Below the pieces are notes generated by a model, which searched no databases, was not told the origin of the DNA, and was given only the letters and a program-made list of their open reading frames with translations. The translations under genes and the position numbers were made by a program. From the NCBI GenBank assembly GCA_963920765.1, contig OY987243.1:17732001-17796000 (forward strand): a DNA stretch of 64,000 nt. The letters run 5' to 3'. The stretch comes from Ulota crispa. Lineage: Eukaryota; Streptophyta; Bryopsida; Orthotrichales; Orthotrichaceae. Numbering within the stretch: the stretch's first letter is position 1; every line of letters begins with the position of its first letter. Positions 24,476 to 36,872 of this stretch are shown piece by piece.

Positions 24476-24620
24476 CAAGCTGAGGAAGAGAAAATGAGGT
24501 GCACGGAAGGAAAAACAAGAGCAGAAAAGCAAGCGGAGAAAAGCAAGCGGAGGAAGAGAAGATGAGGTGCGCTACATGGAAACAAAAGCAGAACTGCAAG
24601 CGGAGGAAGGGAGAATGAGT
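24476..24620. repeat. Purine-rich direct repeats upstream of the unknown gene
   Basis: A unit like GCAAGCGGAGGAAGAGAA occurs near 24476, 24543 and 24597, the first two followed by ATGAGGTGC. On the transcribed strand this is a CT-rich leader. It is probably the 5' UTR or promoter of the unknown minus-strand gene. Confidence 0.6.
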
Positions 24621-25526
24621 AGATGCACAAGTGCTACGACCATTTTATACTCAGGAATTGTCGGGGCTGGCCTGAGATTCAGTAGCTTTGAACTTCCCAT
24701 CAATCTCGTCTGTGCAAACACTCGATCAATCTCGTCAGTGCATCGAGAAGTGACAAGTCCAGGTGGAAAGCAGGGCCATGCTTGACAAGGTCCTGATAGC
24801 TTCTGAGATTACTTTCTGATAGGCAAAGCTGGAGCAGTGCAAGCTTGAATTTAACAACAGGTGAAGGAAGGTAATATAGCCGTCTTGAAGTAGTTATTGT
24901 GGAGCTTTGTAGAAAAGGGAGCCCTCTTAAAATTAGACTGTTCTCTCTCAAACTCAAACTAGTGTTGGTGTCGAGGTAGGATTAAAATCGGGTTCCTTGA
25001 AAGGGACGAAAATGCTAACGCGTCGATATCCGCCAAAACCTCGATAATAGACACTCACTGGGCAGATGCCCTGACCCTGGCCACAACCATTAACATCAAC
25101 TTGCAAGTGCGAATTGCGTCACTGCCTGGATGTCCGGGTATGTGACGTCTCGGTGCATGCAACATATGGGGCTAATACCTGGCCTAAGCACTCTGAACTC
25201 ACAGGCACGTGGAGGTTGTTTCGGCATGGCAGTTTCTAACGCTAAAGCTGGCAGATGTCCTATAGGCAAAGTTGTGTGCGCATGCAGCTTCTCATTAAGG
25301 GAGGTAAAACTGTGTGGCTAGAGGAATGAACGACACTTCCATTGCTTCACTCAAAATACTAGTTTCTTTCATCACATTTTCATTTCACAAGCATCAGGCT
25401 CCTCAGTGCATGCAGAACCTCATTTGCTTCAAGATTTTTCCTCTGAGGTTCATGATCTCAAAGGGAATGAACCAGTAATGGCGGCGTGTATTCTCATCAA
25501 TCGGTCCAGTCATTGTGTTAAAATCT
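24621..25526. other. Intergenic, no gene recognised
   Basis: Mixed composition. Short open frames on both strands lack family motifs or a convincing splice structure. Confidence 0.4.
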
Positions 25527-25937
25527 ATTCCCTCTGTCCCTCTAAAAACGTTCAAAAAGTTTCATTGCCAAGAATTAACTGTGTTTTTAGTCTTTGTGCT
25601 AATGGCGCATGCATTCTAGAATCAATATACCATCTATCAAATGTATGCAAAATCACTAGCTTTGATGCTGTCATTTGGGCACCCAAATTTCATGCAAAAA
25701 TACCATATTTGTGTATGTTGCCATTATTGATGATTTGAAGATTAGTAGCAACAATGGTACCTCGTATGGGCAAGGCCAAGTTTGCTAAGAGAGGAATGTT
25801 CCCTAATCGCTTAACATATCCTCATGAGATCATTGAACATGACAAACGTTTTCTCAGCATTTGAAATCAGCAAAAGGAACTTTTTACTGATACAAGAAAT
25901 GTGTCTGATTTGGACGTTTTTAGAGGGACAGAGGGAT
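25527..25937. mobile_element. Stowaway-like MITE, CCCTCTGTCCCTCTAAAAAC ends
   Basis: The inverted ends are CCCTCTGTCCCTCTAAAAAC on both sides (left on the plus strand, right on the complement), continuing GTTCAAA versus GTCCAAA. The interior of about 400 bp has no recognisable gene. The CTCCCTC.GTCCC style of end is typical of Stowaway elements. The outer TA boundary is less clear than in the copy at 7975. Confidence 0.72.
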
Positions 25938-26954
25938 TGCTCTTCTCTCAGCTGCTACAGTCTTGACTGACATAAATGGAAGCTGAGAGCAGGCATGTAG
26001 AGGCAACTCCTATCTATGATCATGTGCCTATTTCTCATTGAAAGTGAGCTGCGTGAAAGCGCGGGAGAAAGTGGCCAAAAACCCGATCGGAATTGGAAAT
26101 GAATGTACCGAATTGGTTAGTGAATGATTCTGAAGGACCTGATACAACAAACGGACTTGCTAGACGTGAGAAATTGTTAGGAGATGCTCTGGTTTCATGA
26201 GATCTCAGATTCTGAGATCAATTGTCTCTCTTTCAACAAAATTACATGTTTGGGGATTGCTTTCAGGCTATGCTAGCGTTGGTCGACCTGACATGAAACA
26301 ATTGTGAATCCAAAAACTCTATCTTCTTTTCACTTGATCATGTGCACACTTTGGGTGTTGTGCAAACTTTTGGTGTCCTGCTCAACTCAAACCCTGAACG
26401 AGTTGGAAGGATCATAAGTTTTTGCAGGTTAAATTGGTATTTTACGTTCAACTTGGCAAGGATGCATTGACTTCTAGCTCCTAATCTTACATTTTTATAA
26501 CATCAGACGTCTCAAAGAGTCAAAGAGGTGCAATATAGAGTTTGGAGGCAAAGAAATCAGATTTTAGAGCATTGAGAATTTAATCTGGAGCAATTGTGGA
26601 GTAATTGTGCTCCACAAACCATGAAGGCATGATGGAGCTTGAATAATCTCCATGACCATTTAATATGCATTATGTTGCTTGGTGTCAACGTTCACTTCCA
26701 CAAACTTTAGGTAATTTGTTGTTGCACCAGCAATTTCTAAGTAACATTTGAGAAAATCTAATCTTACGCAGTAAGCTTAGTTTCTCCAGTAAATTTTCAT
26801 GTGAAACTTTATATTTTATTCAATCCAGTCAGAAGAGTCAATGTTTAGTGATTGCATTGAATGACACAAACATTTCAGATCACCAAACAAACTCACTTTG
26901 ATTATGAATCATCTTCCAGTTGCACACCAACAAGCAAACAAGACTAGGCAAATA
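25938..26954. other. Intergenic, no gene recognised
   Basis: AT-rich, short scattered frames, nothing supported. Confidence 0.45.
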
Positions 26955-27536
26955 TTCCCTCTATTCCTGAAAGAAACCATAATTTGAAAATTTGTGAGGA
27001 ATTAAGGAATATTCACAACAAATTATAATTGGAAGTTATTGGATATTAGGCTTAAACCATTTCAAATCTAATTTTAGTTTTTTTGTAGAATTAAGGTTTT
27101 TTTAAAAGGAGAAAAAATTATTACCAAAGTCTAAAATTTCAATAGTTTTGTTATTGTCACAAATGGTTAGAAAAATGATTGATATAAAGTGTGTCAATGC
27201 AATTGTAAGTAAGGAACAAGTTAGCCTAGTTGCCCAAGTAGTCCCATCTATTAAAAAACCAAATCTTTTTGTTGATATTATTGGTGATTCTAAGTTAATG
27301 ATAGGCAAAATTTGCAAACAAAAATCACTAAATCAAGTTTGTAATACTAACATTACTAGCAATCAATGAGCAAAAAAGCCCAAAAAATATCATCAAACAT
27401 ACTAAGTAGTTAATTTCATTTTAGAGATAAGCGTAGGATTTCTTTATTTAAAATCAACTCAAGAGACAAACACAGGTTTCTTTCTAAAACAAAAAAAAGA
27501 AGCACAAATCCAAGTTTCTTTCAGAAACAAAGGGAG
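26955..27536. mobile_element. Stowaway-like MITE flanked by TA
   Basis: Left end TTCCCTCTATTCCTGAAAGA; complement of right end CTCCCTTTGTTTCTGAAAGA. TA flanks both sides (26953-26954 and 27537-27538). It is 582 bp, longer than usual for this class, and contains an internal repeat of the CACAGGTTTCTTTCT type. No transposase is seen. Confidence 0.68.
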
Positions 27537-27596
27537 TAAGTCCCAAAGAATATCAATTATCAAATGCAAGCTTAAGACGTCTAATGTTTGTTAAAC

Positions 27597-27742
27597 ATGT
27601 TATTCATTAAATTGGGAAAAAATGACATTTTGGGACTTTTGAATTTCATGTTTTTCAAATACTATTTAATGAGTACTTCTTAAAAAACATGAAATCCAAA
27701 AGTTCCAAAATGTCACTTTTTCCCAATTTAATGAATAATGCA
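27597..27742. repeat. Short foldback with arms of about 60 bp
   Basis: Left arm 27597-27656 and right arm 27681-27742 are complementary with few mismatches (ATTCATTAAATTGGGAAAAA and TGACATTTTGG blocks). The loop is about 24 bases. A small MITE or hairpin locus; no target duplication identified. Confidence 0.78.
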
Positions 27743-30700
27743 TTTTGAACTTTAACATTGACAAATCAATTATGTTTACTCTTTGTGGTTGTCGTGTGAC
27801 ATCAATGTATTGAATTTTTAACCTTATGAGGATAAAATTGCGTCCATCCGTTTAATTTTGTCTACCATCCACCATTAGTCCAACTTCCACTTTTTTCCCA
27901 AATTCAATTTGCCATTGGAAAAACAAAGCTTTTTTTTTTTGTCTATTATGCACAACTATTTTTTCAATTTTTAAAAAATGGTAGATAAATTTTTTGCAAA
28001 AAATGAAAAAAAATTGCTATAAATTATTTTGAAGCAACAAGGAATTCACTTTTCTATACAAAGATTGCGTGATGTGTGTCATGCAAGATTCAACATCCGT
28101 TCAAATGACAACCTACTTAACAACTTGTAGTTTTCTTTATTAGTGTAAGGCCTATTAATTGTGATAATTTGTGCACAACTAATTTTGTTGAAAAGATAAG
28201 TTTTAAAAACTTAGAGAATATAGGGTATAGAAATTATTTTTTTACAAGTACCGTTGATTAATTTTTAAAATTTATGTCTCTTTAGTATAGAAATATAGTA
28301 TAATTGTTTCTATTAGATTAGTTTAAGACTTAATTACTTGCAAGTATTTACTAATTTTTGTAGCTTAGTTTGAAAAAATGCAATATTTTTTCTAAATGAC
28401 ATTTTGTTCATTTATAACATTGGTAGAAAAACACATATAAACATTTGGTCCACAATCTAAAGCATTTGTTAAATAACTCAATGACAATCATCCTGAACAT
28501 TCAATCATTGAGAAACAATTATTGAGGACACAATTTTTCCTCTTTATGAAAGAGCTAATATATATTATGCTCGCATTATGTATATAAAACAACAAAATCT
28601 CATGTGATGTAGAACTTGAGCCTCATTTGATAACTTTGAATCCATGTACACATTCTATTTTAAATTCCACCATAGTTTGTATAGAAAACATCATTTACAT
28701 CAATACTTTAAGGTTTTAGTTATAGAGTTGCTTGTTCAAAATAGTAAATCTTATGTTTTTTTATTGAACATGCTATAAAATAGATTATTGATTTACTATA
28801 GAATAATTAATTGCATAAAGTAATAAAAAACAATGGTTGTGGTTACTAGTTATAATGGTGAAAAAAAATATTGAAATAGAAACAACATTTTCAATGCAAT
28901 GGAATGCCATTGACTACTTTGAAAATATAAGCATCACAGTTATCATTAGAGACTTCAACTATATCAAGGTGCCAGTTGACATTCTTGTGCCATATTAAAG
29001 TGTTTTGCCATTGAAGACATAACATTCAATTGACAAAAGCGTGAAACTTGGAAACATTAATGCCATATTTGATTAGATACAAACTACATGGTGTTTGTAA
29101 GCGGTAATATAAAATTTAATTTGATTTGAAAAATATTTGAAGATAGTAGAACAACGATAATATAATGCATTATTTAAAAAAATAACTTGATACTTGCAAA
29201 TAGAAAACTAAAATCACTATGTACACTTCATACAATGTTTTCAATTATGAATCTATTGTTGAAAATAATAAAATGTCTCCAAGCCATTGTAAGTAACACT
29301 TTTGGAATTATTCTACAATATCATTAATCAAACTTGTGTTTTTCTATTCTTATGTGATTAACATATACAAAAATATTTGTGTCTTTAAATACTTTTATTG
29401 CTTGTTTGTCATTAAACAATATGCGTATAGGAGGATATAATTTTCAAACCCTTTTTTACTATTCAGTGATTAATTACTCATTCAGGCTTAGGACAATAAA
29501 AACCATAATTTTCACACTTGTTTAAAGGAACAAGTCTTGGGTTTGAATCTGGATTTCCATTCAATTTAACTCCAATCCTACCATTTCATTCTAGAAATTT
29601 TGAATAATTAAAATGAATGTGATTAGTGCAAAACAAATTTGCACTTGAATTTTGTATTTATTAGTATTCGTCTTTGTTGTTAATATAATTTGTACAATCT
29701 CTTTGGTATGGAACAACAAAAATTAAATATGTGTTGATAGAACCTTTTGAAAATTTAAGTTAAGTTAAAAAGAGTCTCTTAACAATAGTAAGTTTTATCA
29801 TTTATAGAAATAGTTATTGCACGCAATTCCTTTTGTTATAGAAGGCAACATTGTTCTTTTTTGGCAATTTTAAGAAAATCTTGGAAGATATTGTCAAATT
29901 GTGGATGAAAACCAAATTATAGACATGTAATATGAGCTAATATGATATTTTCTATCCATTATGTTCATGAATGTTGAAATTTGGAGCACCACTATAACAT
30001 TCTAAATTGCCACTTTGGCACTTCTTAAAAAATGAAAAAAAAACCTTGGAAGGTAGAGATAAAACTACGCTTCATCTTTCAATGCAAAAATGTGAGAAAT
30101 TTATATTTACATTCAAAAATTTATAAGTATGTTTATGAATTGATATTTTGAGTTTGTAAATCATCTTACGTAACTTCTATTAAATTGGCACACTTTTATG
30201 TTTTATGTTGTTGATTCTCAACACAATTATCTTTTTCAAGTACATATGATCATTTTCTTGCAAATGGTTAGATTATGCATATACAAGTTCCAACCTAGAC
30301 AAAGGACTTGATAGGAATATCCTATCACTTTGCATGAACTTCCTTTTATAAATCTATAGCAAAACTAGAAAATTTATGTTTTTAATGCCACATTTTGCTT
30401 AAGGGATGAATTCTACATTTTCAATTAAAATTAAATTCTAGAAGAATTTAAGTATTCCCATATCATATTGAAGTAACTTTTTTTTTTATATATAAATTCT
30501 TAAGCAAAAGCTTAGGTCTTGATGATGAGATTATTGTCAAATGGTTTTTGACTTATCAAAGATACTTGATGAACTTTCTGTACAATTATATGTACTTCTG
30601 CTAAATTACTAGTCAATTCTTATGTCAAGGGATTAATGCCATATCTATGCTTAAAAGTAATATATTTCAACATGTCCCATTATTGCCTTGAGTCAAGTAC

Positions 30701-33405
30701 TTTATCCACTTCATGTTTTTCATGAAAATGAGTTTTAGTGCAAGGTGGTGAGACTAAACTAGTTAGGTGCATTTCCGATGCTTTGTAGGATTTGAAAAAG
30801 AGAAGTGGAAGACCAAATCTCCTTTGATGGATGTAGGTAGTTTTATTTAATGAACAATACTATTAGTATTCCCTTTCTCAAAAAGGTCTCTAATAGAACC
30901 CATTTGCAATTGTCTTGTACAATCATGAATTTCACATAATTAAAATTTTGAATTGGCTTTGAGATGCAACAATGAACTTTCTAATTGCATGGCTATAGAA
31001 GTAACATCACCTTTAAATAGTGTCTACACATCAAAAAGAGGTAATTAAAATTGAAATTGTAGAATTTGTGTTGACTTAAAGAAAAAGTGATACTACTGTA
31101 TGCAAAATTTGCAAGTAGCAAGAAATGTATGTTGTCATTTTGATGATAGTTGATGATACAAATCATATACTTCTAGATATAAAAGTTGTTAATTTTCTTC
31201 AAGACATAATACAATGATGAATACAAGAGAATTTTGATGTTTACCTACAAAATTTTGAAGAGCAATCTCTAACATAAGTACAAATTTGATTTTTAATTTG
31301 ACACAATGTCAATGAGTAGTTCATTCTTGCATAGTTGCTCACTTTTTTTTCCTTGTAAAGCTTGTTGACATCTAACATTTTCTCCACATTTTGCTTCACA
31401 CAAGCCACAATTTGCTAACGCTGCACAAGTCACATATTTAGTGTTAGCTCCATGTTAGTTACAATTCCTAATTCACTTCTACATTTCTAGCCAATTATTT
31501 TTGTTGTACAATTGAATATGCTTTTTATGATACTGTTATAGAGGCACACGCTTTGCGTGAGTAGGAGTGTAGGACATGTATGAGTAATGCAACATTCAAC
31601 TTTACAAAAAAAAGATATCTCACAAAAAAATTGGTCTAGAATCTAATCTTGATGTACTATTAAAAAAGTCAATATCTGACAACCGGTCTAGAATCTAATC
31701 CATATGCATCATCATTTTAGTCCTTCTTTGAGACCAACAATACCAATTGCTTTCATCACAATGCTACTCTTTTATACTTGCTAGGAGGGGTTTGGCAATT
31801 TATTGATTTCTAGAACATGGTTGGAGGGCATTTGGTGTTTTACATTTGGGGCATCCTTTGTTGTTTCAACTTCCACCAAAAAGTTTTACAAAATTGTGGA
31901 AATGAACATGGTTGGACGGCACTTGGTGTTCTATATCTTGGACGCCCTTTGTTGCTTCAACTTACAACAAAATATTCTAAAAAGTTCTCAAAAAGGGTGC
32001 ACTTAAAGAAATCCTCCCACTTAGTAGTATAGATAGATTAAGAGGAACTTCTATCCGCAATGTTAAAATGACATCACCACTTGTCATTGACACTAACTCC
32101 CTCGGACAAATCGAACTTCCAACTTGGCCTTATTTACACTTGCATTAGTACTTTGTTACTTACCTACTCAAACCCTTTTAAAACTCATGAGTCCTGGCCT
32201 AATGAAAATCCTGACAATGCCAAACCAATAATCAACAACGCACAAAATCAACTTATGTCACAATGAAAGAGGCACCAAGGCATTAATTTCAATTTTGATG
32301 CGGTTTACAAAGTTATATTGGTTGGATGTAGTAGTAGAAAAGAGAAACCACATCAACTTGTAGTTCTCCCTTTTCTAGTATAAAGACCTTTTTGACACCG
32401 TTTCTTCTCAAAAGATTATCAATGTTCTTGCCATTGTCCCATTCCAAAATTCTTAAAGTGCTACAATCTTTTTTCATAAAAGGATTTTATTTTAGTTCAT
32501 GAAATGTAGCAAGGAATTTCATTTTTGTGTTCTATTTGTTGATTCAATGGCATAGGAGAATTGTGAGGGACTTCCACATCTTTGATTGGTCATAACTTTT
32601 AACTCATAATTTTGGTGCCATTTACCCTCAACAATGCAGAATCCTTATTGTTTTAAATTTTCAATAATATATGTGGTATCAAGAACATTTTTTCACTAAC
32701 ACCTCTTTTTATTCTCAATCAATCATTTACAAGATCACTCAATCAAAGTCAAATTACTATCAACACAATGTTTTGACCCACAATTCAACCATTGAGGTAT
32801 TAATGTCAGAAGGTGCGTACGTTCTCATCAACTTCCAAGCATGTATAATTTGCTCTCCACTTGGCTCTAAAGCTTTGCATAAGACCCCATATTATTTTCT
32901 CACCAAATCTGTAACAGCACTCAAAACATCACTTGTGCTATTTCCTTTGTTCACAAGGTATCATGAGATTTGTTTTTTTGGGTTAAAAAAGGATGTGACA
33001 TCCACTGTGTCAAACCAAACATCATTTGACCAAATGCATTAGATATGTAATAGGAAATTCTTCATTTTCAAAAAATAAAATTTGCCCTTGTGAACACTCT
33101 TTTTAAAATCATTTGTTTTCGTCTGAAAAGGCATCCTCTTTTTAAAACACAATTTCTTAACCATTTTCACTAATTTTGTTTAAGTAGTCTTTTCTGCAAT
33201 GGATTTGAATTAAAAATCTCTATTCAATTGAGAGTAGTTGTTTCAATCCACATAGTTGTTTACAAATTGTTGTTTAGTTACCATACACGAGTTAAGACCA
33301 ATTAATTCACTTCACATAGCTTGCCTTTAGTAGACAAAACTTTCTATGTGGTTTACAAGAGATCGTTCTATTTTATTTTTTTAATCACTTCTTTCAAAAA
33401 AGATT
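27743..33405. other. Gene-poor AT-rich DNA
   Basis: No coding gene is supported. The longest frame (32671-33042, plus strand) has no family signature. Contains the small tandem duplication at 31813-31995, reported separately. Parts may be decayed repeats that cannot be identified by eye. Confidence 0.45.
31813..31995. repeat. Tandem duplication of a unit of about 91 bp
   Basis: Two consecutive units start with GAACATGGTTGGA near 31813 and 31904. Each then has GGCA.TTGGTGTT.TA, CCTTTGTTG.TTCAACTT and an A-rich tail. They differ at many positions, so the duplication is old. No function assigned. Confidence 0.65.
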
Positions 33406-34086
33406 AGGAAGTTGAAATGGACACACCCTGGATTTGATATATGCACACCCCGTGGGGTAAATTTAGGATTTTTATCATTAAAAAGTTGAATCTGAAAATT
33501 TTGAATTCAAATTTGGACTTAGAGACCTTGATTTAGTTTAAAACCATAAAGGAGGTTACAAACTTACAATTGAACAACACCCAATGAAAAAACTTAGCTA
33601 GGGGGCGGACAATGCTATTTTGTGAGTATAAAATAGTGAGCGCAAGAGCAGTGAGCCAAGATTTTGTGAGCAAGAACCATGTTTGAACTCAAAATCAATG
33701 GAAAACTTAAAAATAGATATTTTTTCAAAAGATGAATGTTTGTAACACACAATTATAAGACCCTATGTACACATTTATAGGTGATATTTAATATTTTGGC
33801 AAAAAATTTAGGCTCACGGCTCACTGCTCATGGATCCCCACTCACAATTTAGCATTCCCCACTAGGAGGCAAATTATTACTTTTATTGCTGTTTGTAAAA
33901 AAAGCTAAGCTTTTTCATTGGGTGTTGTTCAATTGTAACCTCCTTTATGGTTTTAGACTAAATCAAGGTCTCTAAGTCCAAATTTGAATTCAAAATTTTC
34001 AAATTCAACTTTTTGATAAAGAAAACCTAAATATACCCTAGGGGGGTGTGCATATATTAAACCCAGGTGTGTCCATATCAATTCCC
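33406..34086. mobile_element. hAT-like foldback MITE, second copy, interrupted by another MITE
   Basis: Same family as 14727-15136. It shares the TTTGGACTTAGAG, CAACACCCAATGAAAAA and AACTTAGCTAGG blocks and the end GGGAATTGATATGGACACAC (complement of the right end). The left end is degraded (AGGAAGTTGAAATGGACACA). The arms are interrupted at CTAGG by the element at 33606-33861. Outer target duplications are not clear. Confidence 0.78.
33606..33861. mobile_element. Nested MITE inside the foldback element
   Basis: A 256-bp insert with inverted ends ACAATGCTATTTTGTGAGT and, on the complement, GGAATGCTAAATTGTGAGT. Subterminal GAGCAGTGAGCC blocks are also inverted. It is flanked by near-identical 8-base repeats CTAGGGGG (33598-33605) and CTAGGAGG (33862-33869). 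The related uninterrupted foldback at 14.7-15.1 kb has a single CTAGGGAG at the matching place. Confidence 0.72.
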
Positions 34087-34138
34087 AAAAATTAACATTG
34101 AAAATCCAACTTCACATCTCATGATGTGCAATTTGTCT

Positions 34139-34233
34139 CTAACCCTTAAGCACTAGGGGGTATACCCGCAAATACATTGGGCCAATGTATTTGCCGGGGA
34201 CAAAAATCGTCCCCGTGGACATTTGAGGGTTAA
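34139..34233. mobile_element. Very short TTAA/CCC-ended MITE
   Basis: 95 bp. Left end CTAACCCTTAAGCACTAGGG (TTAA degraded to CTAA), right end on the complement TTAACCCTCAAATGTCCACG. It contains two inner hairpins: AATACATTGG/CCAATGTATT and CGGGGAC/GTCCCCG. Ends fit the piggyBac-like group in this window. Confidence 0.55.
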
Positions 34234-34940
34234 ATGAAACTTCATTTTTAAGTATATGATTTTCCTAAGTAGTCAATTTCAAAAAGTTCAAAAAGTTGTA
34301 TGTGTTGTAGGTGAAGGTTTATGTTTTATGATGCATAACAATAGTTATAATCAAAAACTTCCAAATTTGAGCAATTTGAGCAATCACTCTACTACTTCAT
34401 CAAAAAAACTATTAAAAATCCAAAACCACCGAGATAAAATCCATATGTGTTCGTTTTGCTAGTGAAATTGCTTTTAAGCTAACAAGTATATGTGTTGTGC
34501 TTTAGTATTTCTTGTTACTACAATTTAGTTAGTTATATGTGTCATGCACTATAGTTCAATCCTCAAAGTTCATCTGTGTGCCACTCGTCTTCAATGGTCA
34601 AAACTCATTTACATTCTGTCTAATTAGGAAATTATGTACTAACAATGGTCACAAGTTCACAACTCACCTTCGAGCTTAGTGTGTAGGGATTTATCTTCAA
34701 CCTCATTATTGCTTTCTAATTGGAGACTCATATTCCTAGTGCCAAAATGAAGATTCATCACATCCCCCCCACCCCCCTCCTGCCCCAAAGAGAAGATGGC
34801 GTTTCAAATTACCCGGCACTCATATTCCTTCCTATCAACCCTCCTCTCATTACAATGTTCGGTAGCACTTAACGTTAAACATTTTGCCCCCACAATATAA
34901 TGTAACCCATTACATTACAGTACTGTACAGTACAGTACCC
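34234..34940. other. Intergenic with low-complexity patches
   Basis: Includes a C-rich run near 34762-34790 and short GTAC/CAGTAC palindromic tracts at 34905-34940, next to the large inverted repeat. No gene supported. Confidence 0.45.
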
Positions 34941-35791
34941 GTTAGTATTGATAGGTAGAACCTACTTTGGCATTTTAAAGAAGTTTGTATAACAAAAAAT
35001 GCAAAGGTCATTTTAATCTCATATTTTTGGTATTTGATTCTCATGCAATCTTAATTGACCGTACCAAATTTTATCTACTAAAAATCAAAATCTTGCTTTT
35101 GGTACATTGTTTTGTGTCAAAATCATGGTTTTACAAGAAAGTTGATCAAAACACATTGGTGATGAGTTTTTTAGATTTGATTGCATGAATAGGTACAAGA
35201 CATCCAAGCACACATCTTTCCTTTTAACAAACACCTTCAAAAAGTTCAAAATTCCTTCAATAGAGGTTCAAATGCTGGAGTGATCATGACCAATTTTAGT
35301 AAAATAGATAAGTCTTTATGGTAATTAAATTGTGCTGCTTGACTTATACATTATGATTATATCTATACCTTTGAACATGATGATATGTTTATTTTGCCAA
35401 AAGCTAATTAAAAAATGGAGATATTGATTTTATTAAATTTGGTAATGATCACTACAGCATTTGAACCTCTATTGAAGGAATTTTGAACTTTTTGAAGGTG
35501 CTTGTTAATAGGAAAGATGTGTGTTTGGATGTCTTGTACCTATCCATGCAATCAAATCTAAAAAATTCATCACCAATGTGTTTTGATCAACTTTCTTGTA
35601 AAACCATGATTTTGACACAAAATAGCGTACCAAAAGCAAGATTTTGATTTTTAGTAGATAAGATTTGGTACGGTCGATTGAGATTGCATGAGAATCAAAT
35701 TCCAAAAATATGAGATTAAAATGACCTTTGCATTTTTTGTTATACAAACTTCTGTGGAATGCCAAAATAGGTTCTACCTATCAATACTAAC
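34941..35791. mobile_element. Large inverted-repeat element, 851 bp
   Basis: Left arm about 34941-35312 and right arm about 35416-35791 are complementary over roughly 370 bp, with only scattered mismatches. The ends read GTTAGTATTGATAGGTAGAA on both sides. The loop is about 100 bases. Similar short frames on opposite strands arise because the arms are copies. A transcript would make a long hairpin, a possible source of small RNAs. No transposase and no convincing target duplication. Confidence 0.8.
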
Positions 35792-35975
35792 TAGTATTGT
35801 ACAATCTTGCATAGCGCAGGCCTCAGAGAATAATCCCAACTTACTGTGATCACCAAAGGTCACCACTACTCTGTATAGGCCACCTGCTCATTGCAACACA
35901 ATTAGAATGTGTTTCAATGCTCTAAGTAAACGCCCACAATAATACATGGTGTGAAGCACAACAAAGCAAGTCTTC

Positions 35976-36331
35976 TTAACCCTTAAAGGATTGACCCTGA
36001 ACCCGTGGCCAACTTGTGCCTGAGAGTGCACTGTTCATGGGCAATGAACAACTTGTGGCATGTGTCCAAGAGAGATAATATTCTTCCCAAAAGAAAGAAA
36101 AGTCAATAATGTATCCTGCCCTCTCAAAAAGGGCAACAAGGACCTTGTATATCTCTTTACAAATTGATGTTTTAAAAAATATGGAAGCATGGAAAGCAGC
36201 TATTTTTGGCATTCAGAGATGTGGCACATCTCTTTGACCACTTTCAAGAAAAAATATTTGAAAAAATATATTTTTCCACCCTCGGGGTGTGTTTTCGGCA
36301 CTGAAAGGACTCTTGGACGGTTAGGGGTTAA
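35976..36331. mobile_element. TTAA-flanked MITE, piggyBac-like ends (copy 2)
   Basis: 356 bp bounded by TTAA at 35976-35979 and 36328-36331. The inward ends are TTAACCCTTAAAGGATTGAC and TTAACCCCTAACCGTCCAAG. The TTAACCC start on both sides matches piggyBac-type ends. The interior is unrelated to copy 1 at eye level. Confidence 0.62.
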
Positions 36332-36872
36332 GATATACCGCTTTCAACTTCTGAATAAAGTATCATACTTTCCTCCTACATTGGAAATCTTTTACGAAGC
36401 CAAGATTATCAATGATGGAAGGGATGTTTTCAAAATACATAATCGGCACATCTCCAAAGAGATTCAGAATGACAGCATTGTCAAACCAAATATGCTTGAA
36501 GCTGCCAAAACATGCGTCTAATTAAGATTTTTCCTAGTCCTGTCAATTTTGCGTCTGTCAGCATCCTCCAAGTGATGTCCAGAGGGTACACAGGAAGTTG
36601 GCAGACGCAAACTGCCAATTTCCGCGCAATAATAACTAGTATCGATGGAATTCAGGTGAATTTGTACTCCCTCCAAATTCACGCGACACAAGAGTCCCTG
36701 GAAAATGTAGGCAGATATCTGCCACTGCAAAAAAAAACTCTTCAACAAATTGAGAGATCAGAAGTATTGTTCGTGGCGCTAGGTTCGATAGTATAGAAAT
36801 ACAGAAACTCGAAAGTCAAGGTGGTTTTCTTTTGTGTACCTATTAGTACTCAAAAGGGCTCTTGCAAATCAG
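36332..36872. other. 3' flank of the B3 gene
   Basis: Short frames on both strands, none with a domain. Probably includes the 3' UTR of the B3 gene. Confidence 0.4.

Noticed and set aside
24414-24599. Longer start for the unknown gene with a signal-peptide-like hydrophobic run
   Set aside because: The hydrophobic residues come from CT-rich, repeated DNA typical of a 5' UTR. The ATG at 24413 has the better context.
28800-31300. Possible decayed retroelement or gene fragments
   Set aside because: Phrases looked vaguely coding, but no frame, domain or repeat boundary could be supported.
32671-33042. 123-codon plus-strand open frame
   Set aside because: No recognisable motif, AT-rich composition like its surroundings, no splice structure.
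34762-34790. C-rich run as a possible regulatory element
   Set aside because: Simple low-complexity sequence; nothing nearby gives it a role.
34985-35765. Two similar 67- and 86-residue open frames on opposite strands
   Set aside because: They lie in the two arms of the 851-bp inverted repeat, so their similarity follows from the DNA symmetry. No domain or start context supports coding.
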